A DNA stretch of 64,000 nt from Syngnathus acus (lineage: Eukaryota > Chordata > Actinopteri > Syngnathiformes > Syngnathidae), in the NCBI RefSeq assembly GCF_901709675.1, contig NC_051100.1, positions 3,410,001 to 3,474,000 on the forward strand. Direction: 5' to 3'. The position numbers and the translations under genes are program-made. Positions 46,945 through 62,800 of this stretch are shown piece after piece (position 1 is the stretch's first letter; each line of letters opens with the position of its first letter). Below the pieces are notes generated by a model. That model saw only the letters and a list, made by a program, of their open reading frames with translations, did not search any database and was not told where the DNA came from.

Positions 46945-49900
46945 GTGAGTGTTTGCATAATCTAACGGCTCCGCGTGTGTGCGTGCGCGTGTGTGTGTGT
47001 CTCGTAAAAAAACTCCAAAGTCGCCATTTGCATGAAGACAAAGTTTGCCGAGGGAAACTTTGTGAGCTTCACAAATGGAGGCTCTTGAAGACAAAAAAAA
47101 AAAAAAAAAGTTGCTCGGCTGGAACACTCACACATTCCTTAATGGACTCAACGGCACCGGAAACCTAAAATCAGATCTCATCTCTGACATTAAATAATAA
47201 ATGTTGGAAAGTGAAAGCAGCAGTTGGATGCTTTGAGTCCACATATAAACGTTCCATCTCGAAACGGATGAATAGTCACATTTTGGGCAGTAATTGTAAC
47301 TTAATAACAAAATCAAAAGGAGGCGAAAGGAAAAGCCTCCTAGAACTTGTGATCTTTATTATGAAGTTACCAAAAGAGACTAAATGGTGGCGGGTGTGTG
47401 CTGACTCCCATTGAATGCGATTTTGAATTCTGAACACAAATGAAGAGGGTGTGCATACTTGTGCAACCACATTCTCACTTATTTCCTGTGCTGTTCATTA
47501 GAGTCGTTTGAGCTATTGATTTGAAATTTTAGCCTCGGAGGACCCGCAGAAGAAAAAAAAAGATGCTTTAGTTTACCCTCAGACAGTTAGAGGATGTTAT
47601 TCAATCGGCAAATCGACGATAGCAACGTGCCGGATCGACACACGTTCCGGTCGAGCGACTTGTTGTTGTTTCTTATCAGCGGAGATGTTTACAGACGGCA
47701 GAGCGCTCTGTCACGGTGACGCGTTGACATTTCCGTGTGAGCGAAGGCCGTCATTAAGTGGCAAGGCGCCGTAAATGGCCAGGTGCGAGCGAGCGAGCGA
47801 GGGGGGGGCTGACGTCACTTTGAAACGGAAAATGGTGAAGGCCGTGAGCTTTGAATCCAAAGACGGCGGCTTACCTCATCGCCTGCGAGGTAAACGTGTG
47901 ATGCCGGTCGCACGAAACACACACGCAACCTTTCTGCACTGACTCATAAATGGACGCAACAACTCACAGGCCTTGTGCCTGTTTGTTTTTTTTCACTCTT
48001 CCTCATCTTCTTCTCATTGTCCTCTTTTTTTTTTTCCTCCAAGGCTCTTGTCGAGCTCAACCTCCCAAGCCAGGTATTTATGTAAAGCCTAACACAGAAG
48101 ACCGAGAGCGAGCGGAGACGGCGAAAGATTAGAAGTGGGCTTGCGGCTTCTCTTCACTTTGCTGAATGAGACTTTTCCAAGTCAGTCCACCCCCCCCCCC
48201 CCCCTCCTTCCTCCCTCCATCTTTCTCCACTTCACCAGCGAACGCTTCGGTACGTCGACGCGTATGTCGGATATTTTCTTAGATGAGCGCAAGTGAATTA
48301 TACATCAAGGCCAGCACAGTTGAACTGAGGCGGAACACTTATGCAATAACTCGTTTAGCATCGCTAGGCTAAACTAGCAAGAGCTGGCTGCGACATCTTT
48401 GCTAGACAAAAAAAACTGTAAGAGAGTCAAAAAAAAAAACGACAGATAATAAAAGTAAATGAGTAAAAGACCACCCCCGCTCACATCTCAAGCGGGAGAT
48501 AACAGGCCTTTTCTTTCTGCTCTCTTCCCTGTGTTGTGTCCAAACAATGGCCTCCCAAAGCCTGGAGAGGAGGGGGGGGAACTTCCCTGAAGCCTCTTTC
48601 ACACAAGGCAGTAAAAGCTGGCCTTTTCAAAAAAAAATTTTTTCAGCAACTTTCCATCTTTCGAGGTAGTGTCAGAGATTCAAAATTCCATAAAGAGTTG
48701 AATGCCTGTCACTCCCCGCTGTGTTGAAAGTATTCGCTACCAAGGACGTCGTCAAAAATTTAATTATCTGCTTTGTTACAATCCGAAAATGCAAATATTA
48801 GCTGGGTTGTGATTTCAAAGGAGAATGAGAAGAAGAAGAATCTTTTTTATTAGGCCTCACACTGATCTCCTTCCTCAGCCACATGCTGGCCCAGCCTGAG
48901 CTACTGTTACAACTGCCATGCAGTAATTTTCCGTTGAAAATAAAAAGGAGACTCCTGAACTGTACAAACAGCTTGAGGCGGTGAAAAGTCAAGATGGAAA
49001 ACGTCTGCTTTGTGCAGACAGAGCAAATCTAAATTTAAGCTTCCGATCAATGTGTCCCTCAAAGTGAAACATCTCAAGTGGCACCATTGATTTTGCGCAA
49101 AAAAAAACGTCCACCGCCTCTTTCAAAATGACACCGGCGCTATTTCCGCTGTCTGACCGCTGTCGGGCAGCCGTCAGCGTCTGGAAAAACTCCTGGAAAA
49201 CGCAACATCCAGCAGATCAGGAATTTCAAGCAGATTATTTTATATTTTTAACAGACAATTTTGTCTTTCCACCTGCGCCAGAATGCGTCTGCCGAAATAA
49301 GCGCTCAACAAATGCGATTAATCGAATCGTCCATTTTGACCATCACTTTCAATTATTCCCTTGAGAGAAAAATCAAGCATCTAAAATCGGTTCAAGCTTG
49401 AATTTTGCTCATGGAGGCCATTGAGCAGATGTTTTGTCCGCCATAATGATTTTCCCTCGACAGGCTTGTAACCTCATTTTCGTCATCCGAAGGTCTCGGC
49501 GGAGACACGGACGGGGGCAAGTTGATTCCGAATGAACCCATAAATAAACGTCCGTGTCCCCTGGATGACCATCTCCAGACTGCGTGGCCTCTCTCCATGT
49601 TACTTTTTGTCGGTAGCTGGCTGCTCTCGCCCTGAACCCCGCCACGGAGAATTTTGGAAGGCGCTTGTTGTAGGCGACCAGATCCGAACCAAATCTGTCC
49701 GTCTAACACATCGACAACACGGGTCTCTGCTTCCTTGGCAACGCAAACAGACGGAGAAAAGTCCAGAACCAGCAACGAATAGAAAAAAAATTAGAGTGCA
49801 TCTGTTGCCAATTACTACCGGTAAACTCTTTTTTTTTTTTTTGGAGAGCTTATTCCTCCTCCTTCTTTTCATCTCTTAATCAAGTCCCAGCCGCTTGGAC

Positions 49901-50756
49901 GCTTGATCTCGCAGCTTTTTTGTTCAAAGTTGCAATCAAGCATGTTCCCGTTGCCAAAACGGACAAAAGAGATTTGGCACCCAGGCGGCTTTTTTGCAAT
50001 CCCAAACTGGCCCACTGAGAGCAAGAGAGGCCAAGTGGGGGTAGGTGACAGTAAGCAGCCGCTCAGACAAGACACTCAACGTGTTGGAATGGCAGAAGAA
50101 GAAACTTCAAACCTGTTGACTTACTCTCGGGAATCATGGCTGCCACCCAGGCTGTAAAAATATAGTGCTGCGTCTTTGACTTGAGACTCTCCATCAAAGA
50201 GGAATTATCACGCCAAGATCTTTCACCATCCGCCAATATTCCTTCCACCTGTCGCTCTTTTGCTCATGCTGTGCGTGCCGCTGCCATAGAAGCAGATTGA
50301 AAATCTCACCGCATAGCTCGTGGAGGGGATTAAATAGACGCCGGCTCCGTTCCAGATTTATTTTATTGTTGAAAATTAATCACAAGAGCAAAGAGGTGTC
50401 CCGAAGAGATGAATAGTCGGGGGTTGGTCTCGTCTCGCTACAATTTGGAACGGTAAAATCTGATCTGGCTTGTGTTTCCACTACCGGTTGTACATCATCG
50501 CAGGCGGCGGCCTAGCCGATGAATAAACAGAGGAGAAAACAAAGGACCTCATTTGTGCTGTTGTTGTTTCTCATAAGACAAAAGACTTTGATTTTTGGGT
50601 TTTCTCCTTTGACCAGTCATCTGCCTGTCAAAACTCGCTTATGATGCCAGAAAATTGCTCAAATATCTTTAAAGTTTGTCGTCCATCCTCTTATTGCAGT
50701 TCAATTGTTCGACATTGATTTTAAGTGGAGAGGTGGTCGGGAGTTTTATCTACCCA

Positions 50757-50857
50757 TTAATAAAACAAAATCGAGTTGACGAGAATACTCGTCGATGGGA
50801 TCCTGCGTCATTAATGTCAATGACGAGTATTCTCGTCGCTGGCACACAAAGAGTTAA
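50757..50857. mobile_element. TTAA-bounded foldback element, piggyBac-like
   Basis: The 101-bp unit has TTAA at both edges (50757-50760, 50854-50857). Inside it, GACGAGAATACTCGTC (50778-50793) and its exact reverse complement GACGAGTATTCTCGTC (50822-50837) face each other. Each arm is itself a hairpin, GACGAG/CTCGTC with a 4-base loop. The right end reads inward as CTCTTTGTGTGCCAG, resembling piggyBac-type termini. Confidence 0.6.
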
Positions 50858-52584
50858 GTTCTAAGATCGAGCCGATTCATCGTCATTTTTACGTTGACTG
50901 TAAAGAAAGACCTTTGCTAGCTAGCGACACGTCGCCGCTAGCTACTGACAAAACGCAAACGTTGCGATATGTCAAGATAACGAGCAGCGGCTATGTTAAA
51001 CGTCCAAATGAGTTGAAAAACAAAGTCATCCTTTTGATTTATTATCAGTCCAAATACCTGAATTGCTTTAGTATCTGAAAGAAGCAAATGTTTGGAAGAC
51101 ACATTTAGCGAGTTGAAGTCGCGGTGCTATTTGTAATGATGTCTCCCTTCTCCGTTTGGACATGTGTGTGTGCTCGCCAAACAGGATTAGTGAGTTCTGC
51201 TTTTCCCAAGGCCTCTCTTTAGACAAGCAGGTACTGGATGGAATCCTTCAGAACCCCCCCCTCATCGTGACCTCCTCCCGCTCTGCCTTTGTGTCATGGC
51301 CCTCCCTCATCTTTTTCTTTCGCCGTCCCCCCCCCGTCGAGCCTGGGCTCGGCTCGGAGGTTGCGTGTGATTGCGAGGAACGATGTGTTGCTGCGGAATA
51401 ATGTGCTTCCGCTCTTGGGAATGGGCCGGCGGTATTAACGGTCTTATAATAATGGGATTATTTGCTCGGCACGGACCCCGCTAGCGTCTTGTTATTGGAG
51501 AACTCCCCCCGATAAGCTCTTTCTGCCGTCATCTTCCGAGGCCAGTCGGTCACACGCGCAAACGCGTTTCGGTCGCCGTTTCCGAGACGTTCGGCATCGA
51601 TTAATAGTTTTGGAGTGCGGAAAGTGACCCCGGGTTGACCTCGGGATAGCTAGCTGCGATGCGATTGGAGTTTATTTTTAAACGCCTCGCCGGGAGAAGA
51701 AAAAAGAAATATCTGGCTCTTAAGATGTTTTCTATTTTTAGGGCTGATGACAATGTTTTTGTTCTTTCTGTTTTGTTGTGCTGATTCCAAGGATGATGCA
51801 TGAACAAGGAAAGTGGAGATGGAACTTGCATTTCAAGCACAGGATTTTTTTATTTATTTTTTATCTTGACTGGATAACCACACAATTGAAATGATTACTT
51901 TCAGAACTACAAACAAAAGTTTAGGTGGAAATGTGAAAATGTTCTCACAGTCCAAACACAATGACGGGCCTCCAAAGTTCCTGTGGTCCAAATTTGCTCC
52001 AAGTTCTTAACCCATGGAGGCAAGACTTCAAGCATTTCGGAACATCAGAAGGGGAAATTAGCTTTTGGGATTTATTCCTTAAAGGGCCGGAACAAAACAA
52101 GACCCTCGGAGGTCACGGTGGTAGGAGGGGCCCCTTCACAGCCACTCCTCAGGAGGTCACCGGGTTAGCACTCAGTGGGTCACACTTGACGTTCTCAGAG
52201 GATTGTTAATTCTATTCTGCCTTAAAAGTCTTCGTCGAGGAACATTGTTGGTCACGAGGTGGTGTTATTTTGGTGATGCGAAGCAATCGCATCGCAAACG
52301 TCACTGATTGTCCCGAGTCATTTCCACATGTGAGCTCACAAAGCTTTCCTCACAGGAATCAAAGACACAGTTGGCTGATCAATTAGGCGGCCTCTTGTTT
52401 CTTCTAGCGTGACTTCCGCACTGTTGGCCACCTTCCTGGAGTTATTTTGCTCTGTTTGGAAATTACAATAGGTTGTTCAGGAAAGTATTGTTTTGATTTC
52501 AATGCCTACATCTGTTGCACAGATTGTCCAAGTTAGTTTTGAGGCGATGAGAAGATAGTTTGGAGTAAATACACAAATTTAGCA

Positions 52585-52800
52585 AACTAATCGACAACTA
52601 TTTTAATAATCGTGTGAAGGTTTTTCTTTAACCAAAGAATGGATCAAATCCTTCGAGGTCAGCCTCAGAGCAGCAGTTATTTATTGATCATTTATAAAAA
52701 CAAATAGATTCTTATTTGTGTTCAATCAAAACTCCGGAAAATCCGATTAATCGATAGAATAATCGATTCCAAAAAATGTTTGATCGTGACATCTCTACAG
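52585..52800 (-). repeat. Dispersed repeat, family B copy 2
   Basis: Read on the minus strand it begins CTGTAGAGATGTCACGATCA, then TTTTTTGGAATCGATTATTC and TATCGATTAATC, and continues to AATAGTTGTCGATTAG. The first 65 bases match 42208-42273. It is probably a non-autonomous DNA element; class is uncertain. Confidence 0.5.
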
Positions 52801-53481
52801 TAACTACGTGAGACGTCGTCCATCTTTTGACGAGTAAACATTTTCGTGCAGGATATCACCTGACAGCTTTTCCCACCGGACCCGACTGATGGTGATGTTA
52901 GTCCCGATGGACTGTGTGTGCACTTTCTATCTGTTTCGGATTATTCCGCTTGACCAGACGGATTTAGGCTTGGCACGACAGGCTGAGGATGTGTGCTCAC
53001 CCGGCCGGGCAGCCGACACCGATAATACTATCTGCAAACGGAAGCGCTTAATCCGCTGCCACGCTTACACTTTGAATGGCATCATCACGTTAGCGTCCTT
53101 TCATCGCAAGATTCGCATCGGATTGATCGCCGATGAGCTTTCGGATCGCCGGGTTCAGATGGGGACATTCCGGAAAGGCACGCATCAGCTGACTCCTTTT
53201 GTCGCTAAACCCAAAGTCTTTCTCTCCTCCTGCCTCATTAGCGGAATTGGCAATTAGCAGCTGCGTTTTCAGGCGCTCGCCTTTGCCAAACGCATGAGGC
53301 AGTAAAGATTGGATCTGTTAGTAATTGTGTGGCTTTTTTTTTTTTGGGCTAAGATTTGTTATTAAAAAAATAATTTATTGTCGGCTTTGATAAACATCCA
53401 ATAAGTTTTTAATGTGTTCTGATGACAATGTTTCCTCTTCTATTACAGGGTGCGTGGTGTGGCTAACGCCGTCGCGGCGCC

Positions 53482-56454
<2,973 letters not shown>

Positions 56455-58460
56455 AGAAGACACGCGAACCCGCCGCCGGACCGGGGAAAAACAAACAAAA
56501 CAAAAAAAAAAACAGGACGGCTGGCTTTACCTCTTGAGCAGCTCCCAAAGGTGCGTTCTTCTTCTACTGCTGCACTCCTCGTGATCTTTCATACAGTGTT
56601 TCACCTGCACTTTTTTTTTTAAAAGACTTTTATTCCACCACTACAAAGTCAGCACAAAAACTTTTTTTTCTGAAGCGGTGAGAAGTGTTTAAATCAGGAA
56701 GGATTATTGGAAACAGCAAAAAAAAAAAGAATGAGTCGGCCACATGCACATTTTTTTTACGGTAAACAACAGGGCACAAGCATGCTTGTCATGTGATGAG
56801 AACACCTGCTACTTAATGTTGTGTCTTGTAGTCTTTACGGGGGATATTAGCCTGAGCATGCTAATGTAGGGTCTTCTCATCTGACAGTACCACTCCAATC
56901 CTTTGGAGGGCGATAGTGAGACAATTTGCTGATATCTGCTTTTCCCTACTCGAAGAACGGCAACCTTAATGCACTCAACAAAATTGTTCAACCAAAAACT
57001 TATAATTCCGTCTGGTGAAAGTCAAAAAGCTATAAATGGGCTGATAGAAATTGGCAAAGTTAAACGGCAACAGTCTGCCTCTTCATCTTGCTCTTAATTC
57101 CGCTGTCTCTTTTTCTGTAGACCTCAGCACTGCCAGGCATGCTGTGGCACAACGTGGTATTACATGCAAGTTGCGCAACTCTAAATTCAAACTTGAGGAA
57201 ATATTTTAAAATAGGATTTAATTAACAAGAATGTTTGTACGTCTAAGTTAAAATCTAAATGTAAGTTAAAATAGGCACATAGTAAGATTGACTAATTTTA
57301 GTTTTTTTTTATTAGTAGACCGCAATCCAGAGACAAACTATTTGTAGACAAACATTCAAAAGTAAATTTTCCTTACTGCGTCCCCGCGGAAGGAAAGCAA
57401 AACAAGTGCAGCTGTTTGTTGCGGATTCTTGCTCTCTTTGTTTTGCCTCCTACACCCTAAAAAGTATTTTTAGCAGCGCTAAGAAACTAAAAACAAAGTT
57501 TTATTAGTCTCACTGCTTCTTCCTCTTCAGGCAGCCATTTGTTCCTTCGAGCGGGTTTTATTTACCTTCCAGCAGCCAAAAGTTACAATCACTTGAACTT
57601 GAGTCTTTCAAAGCTTTGCGAGCTGAGCCAATCACAAGGCACATGTAGACAAACAATTCTTTCAGTTCCAACGTCCTTAGCACTGCGAGGCAGACGTGCG
57701 AGCACACGAGGCCCACCGCGATGCACGACATTTTCTCCAACCACTAGAAAATACAACGCAAACTTTGGCAGCAAAGATGAACATTTAAATCGCTCCACAA
57801 GCTCAGCTTTAATTCTGATTATTTTTATTAGCCAGCATGAGAGAGCTTACATTTTCTAAACGAAATATATATCGAAAAGGAGATCAATATCAGGAAGGGT
57901 TGTATATTTTTATATCCATATATGAATAAAGCACCGACTAATATTTTTTTTTTTTCTTGTAGCACCGTTGTCAGTGCCAATTCTATCTATATGAATGTCT
58001 ATACTAGATATATATGCAGTAGACTGCAAAGGCTAAAAACAAAAATGTAATGTCTGAGAGAAAGCCCCCAAAAATTAACCTACAAATAATTCTAATATTT
58101 TGTTCATATCTTTTCATAAAAATATCGAGTATAGCCCAATTCCCGACTGTTACTTCTGGTTTTGAGTGTAAATATGTAAAAAAGTTGAAAGTATAACACA
58201 TATTAGCCACTGTGACTATAGACCAAAGCAACCTAACTCGTTTGTTTGTTTTTGTTGTGGCTTCTTTTTTGTTACCCTTTTTTACGTTAGCTTATGTTAC
58301 GTCACACTTGATTCATAAAGCAGACGTCGTTCATGTAAATGTGTACATTTCTTGTATAAATGTGTGGCTTTTTTCAGTAAAGAGAAAGTTGTCAGAACAA
58401 TCAATTCTAAAAATATTTGCTAGCCTGGTAGCATTTCTCCTAAATAAAGTAAAAAATACA
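56455..58460 (+). other. lzts2: lzts2 3' untranslated region
   Basis: AT-rich DNA follows the stop, with AATAAA at 57925-57930 and 58443-58448. A TTTATT at about 57827 could act as a minus-strand poly(A) signal for pdzd7. No other gene is seen. Confidence 0.5.
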
Positions 58461-58740
58461 TTGAATTATTAAATTGTGTCATGGCCTGCCTGTTTTTTTT
58501 TTTCTCCCCAAATCCTTCTCATGTGTAAGTAAAGGTCCAAAGTGGCTGATTGTTCCGGAACAGGCAGCATTTGTGCCAGACAAAAATCCTGCGCTGAAAT
58601 ACTGAGCAGCCATTTTGCAATCATGGTTTTAGACATGAGCTCTAATCTGGCCAAAAATCTCATGGGGCAGTTTGGGATTATCTCCTGTTGCCGGATGCTA
58701 ACTTCACGAATGACACAGTCACTTTCTGCGCCATTCAATA

Positions 58741-59809
58741 TTAGTGGGCAGGCGTCTCCTTCGGGACCTTGACCACCAGTACCATGGGCTCTTTGCCCTT
58801 GTTACTGAACGAGCGGCGGATGGTGTCGACGGCGTGTTGGTGAGTTACGCCTTGCAGACTCTCGTCATCCACGCTCAGCAGTTCGTAGCCGGCCTGTGAA
58901 CGCGCGCAATGTACAGTTCTTGATGACATTCTTAAAAGTCTCATATTTTAATTAAAAAAAAAAAAACTGTTTGCCTCACGAAAGTTAGCTTAATGCTAAC
59001 AAACATCACACAAGCTAACGAGCAGCTACAACTCATTATGCAATGCCTTTTGAACATTTTTTTTTTTTACTGCTATATATGAAAACTGTTAACATATTTT
59101 CCTTGTACGGTAAAAGAATTTATGTCAGACTACCTTCACCTAAATAGCAGATGAGCACACACACTTTCCTGCAGGATACGAGCCGTGTTAAGAACTTTCG
59201 TGTTAACAGCGACTTCCTCTGATGTCATTGTCCTTTTTTTTTTGTCAAGCGAGGATGCACCTGTGTGGTGACCATTGTTATATGTCCACCAAACACCTCT
59301 AATTCCCTTTTCCTCTGCCTGCATTTGTCAAGAAAACAGATGTAGACAGCCATTTTATTTGATTCTCCCTATTTTTTTATGGCACATGTCCCTCGTGGCG
59401 GCATCAAAAGATTTGGCTCCATTTACGCAAAGAGGGGATTAAAAAGTGCATTAAAAAAAAAAAAGTAATTTGAATTAAATAGATGACAACCTAATCTGAC
59501 CCCCATCCATTTTATGCTCATTTGATGCATTCAGCAAGATTAATGGGGGGAAAAAAATATCATCCAGTAGGAGGATAGTCTAAGTTGTAGTAGTGCTAGT
59601 AGGAAAACCGCATATAAGCTTTAATGTCTTGTCATCTTGCTATTTATCCTATCACAAGCAGTGGTGGTTGTAGTAGTGCAAGTTAAGTTAGCAAGCTAGC
59701 AATGCTACCTTGAGAGCGGGATTCATTGAAGCGGCTCCTCCAGGGAAGACGCTCTCAATCTTGATGACGGGCTGAATTCTCGACTCGACGCCTCCAGACA
59801 CGCTAATAC
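58741..59809 (-). other. pdzd7: pdzd7 exons for PDZ3 and C-terminus
   Basis: Exons 59809-59709 and 58893-58741 encode PDZ3. With the preceding exon's end (KPSLG) the carboxylate-binding loop reads SLGI. FPGGAA and [14 protein letters not shown] are conserved. The stop is TAA at 58743-58741, about 295 bases from the last lzts2 poly(A) signal. Confidence 0.93.
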
Positions 59810-62800
59810 CTGTACGCGCAAACACACACACTTTTTTCATGTTCTCATCCTGACCTCTGCTGGTCATGCGTGTCACCATCATATGAAACATCGGTTAAGC
59901 ATTTATTCCAATTTACTGTGGTGTGTTTTGTGCTCACCTAGCGACGGTTTGGCTTTGGAGATAGTCAGAGTGGAGATGTGGTAGTCTGCTGGCGTCTGGG
60001 AGTGTCCATTAGACGTGACCGCGGGGGGGCTTGCAAAAACATCCTTCAGGGGCGTCCTAGTCCGTCGTGGCGAGGAAACACGTATGCTGACTTCAGCAAA
60101 GTCCTGCGGGCGATCGCTCAAAGTGGAGTCTGGACTCGCCTCCCTCCTCGTCCTCCTCACGGGGGACCTTCCTCGCTCGCCTCCTCTAAGGCCGTTGAAG
60201 GACGAGGAGGAGGAAGAGGAAGAGGAGGTGAAAGTGTCGACAGGTACGTCCAGCAGGGGGGTGAACACCTGTGACGGAGACAAAGTCAGTCCCTCCATGC
60301 TGTCAATCGCGTGAGCGGCCCGTGGCACGTTCTGTACAGGCTGGAGAAGGAAGCCGCCACGAAAGTCTGAAAACAACACAAATCATTCCAAAATACATTT
60401 TTAAAAAAAGGTCCAAAAAAAAAAAACATGCGATCGATTGTGGACATTATGGAACCACTTGTTGAGAATCTGTCTTTGGTCAACCACGAAAACCGTTTTG
60501 TGTGCGCGTACCTGGGACTGGCGTTACGAGGTGGCGTCGAGGGGTTCCACCACGAGGGGAACGTAGAACTGGAGAAGGTACTAAAAGAAATAACCCAGAA
60601 TTTTTTTTGAATTTCATTATCTTTATCATATCGATGTGTTGAAAGAAAAAAAAATTAAATTAAATCGTCTGACCGATTAATCGTTCAGGTCGTCGAGTGT
60701 CTTTCTCCCCTGCTGGATTCTTGAGAAGATTGTAAGCCTGGACTTCAAAAGGTATCACCATGCTGTCAAAACGACCCAACTCGCTTGGGGGAATCAGCAT
60801 CCTGGATGCAGAATATTATGCAGATGACCAAGCGTCATACCTGCTTGCTTTCCATGTGGCACCTTATATCTCGAAGAAGCAGTATCTTCTCAGGCCGGTC
60901 CAAGATGGCCAGCAGGGGGCGCACCAAATCCTCCAGAATCTTCTCGGACAGAAACTGCAGGAGAGTCAATTATTTGTTATTTGACACACTCGGTAACATG
61001 GAAGCAAGAGACTGACCCGCTGACAGTGTCTCATGACGGCGGCCACCTCGTCCGGGCTGAGCAGCTTGTTGGATATCTCCTCCACGTGCCGCAGGGACGC
61101 CTGCTCTCCTTTTAGGCCTGCGCGGGAGATCATTCCATTATTCCCTTTTTCTAACAAAATGATGGAATACATAGTTACTTAAAATCAAGGTTATTTTCAA
61201 CTTTTCAAATCTGTCATGTGGCATGACTTGATCTGACCTTTGGATGGGCTCCTCTCTTTGCGATCTTTCTTGAAAAAGAGGTTGAGGAAAGTTTTGGAAC
61301 GCTGCAGTTTGGCTTGCTTGTCGTCTGAGCTGTGTGTCTTTTTTTCGACTTTTTTCTTCTGCTTCTGCTCCTCTAATAGAAGAACAATCAAGAAACAATG
61401 GTCAGCATAAAACAAATATCAATAAAAATATATTTATAAATTATTCCTAAATATATTTCTGTCAATAAACTGTTTTTAATTTAACGGTATAAGATTTAAA
61501 AATAAAGATTTTTATAAACATTTTTTTTTTTAACATTTCAAAATAAATTTTTTTTTTTATATAAATAAATTTACAACACATTAAAAAGAAAACTTTTTGT
61601 ATTTTCGAATGGAGCAGCGAACACTTTAAAAGTAGCTTGATGCGCATGATGTCACATCTTCTCTTGTGCGCAATAAATCTGCCTCTGCGTGTGTGTGCGC
61701 GTGCATGCGAATGTGTGTGTGCATAGGTAATGCTCAAACACTGACAAATTGCAGTCCTTTTTGCACGAACAGGCCATCCATACGGAGACAACACACCGTA
61801 ACAAGTTCAATCAGCCAAGTGGCTGACGCTCTGCATCGAGCAGGAAAGGCCAACAAGCTCGGATCTTTGTTGATGTAATGTTTGTTTATTCAAATCAGGT
61901 TGAATGTGCATTTTTGTTTCTTTTTAAATGTTTGACATGGTAATGTATATAGTTTTGGTTCTATTATTTATAACTTATAAAATATACATCACCTGACAGG
62001 GTGATGTGACTCTGGGAGCGTCTAATGGGCTTGCGAGGCCTACTGAGGGCCAAGAGGACCTTGGTCTTGGGACCTTGGTGCCGTTCTCTCTCATAGACGC
62101 CCACCTCTCCCTCCCCACGTATGACGGTGTCCTTCAGGAGCAGCGTGGCGCCGATTGTCCGGGTGGGGGAGGAGCATGCCTCCGTCTGTATGGCCGTGTC
62201 AGCGGTGGCCACGGCAGTGGGCCGGTTCTCCGTGGAGATGGACACGTCCACCATGTTGGAGCCAAAGACAGGAGGAGGGAAGAGGAGCTGGGAGAGACCA
62301 CTGAGGGAGCTCACGGGGGACGACAACGACGAGACGGACGAGTGCGAGTCGTAGCCTTGGGAGGACCCTGACGCCAGCGCCGACCCATTGGAAACTGAAA
62401 CGTGGCACATTAGACACCATTGGACTTTACTGACGGACATTTACAACCACACATCTCAGATAGTGATCCAGTATGTTTAGCTTAATGCTAACAAACAATG
62501 CAAAACAGCATTGACGGGCTAATGAATCGCATTAGCGTACCATTTTTATAATGGACATTTGAAGATAGATGCCAACAGGTATATATTCTTTATCCTCTGC
62601 CAAAAGTATTATATGCTAATTAGCATTAGCCAATCTATTTTAGTATGAAGCTAGCAGACTTTCAATCACGACACGCATGTTATCATCCCCTTGTTTGAAC
62701 ACACGCTCAATACCAAGGCAGCAAGATTTAATTTTCACAATGCCCTAATCGCTTTGTGGGGATCAGGAGCAGTCTGACCTCTTGTCCTATTAATCCTTTA

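Larger units (their letters stand above)
46945..53448 (+). other. Probable lzts2 5' intron
   Basis: No coding exon is recognised. It contains a GT-rich run (about 46975-47001), a poly-C run (about 48190-48204), a TTAA-bounded foldback element (50757-50857) and a dispersed repeat (52585-52800). A 122-codon frame at 52889-53257 resembles no family. Confidence 0.45.

Noticed and set aside
46474-47127. 217-codon minus-strand frame over the lzts2 leader region
   Set aside because: Low-complexity Pro/Ser/Thr and Cys content comes from the purine-rich DNA on the other strand; no domain is visible.
48050-48074. Possible mini-exon after CTCCAAG in the lzts2 5' intron
   Set aside because: The flanking donor (GTATTT) is weak and nothing supports inclusion.
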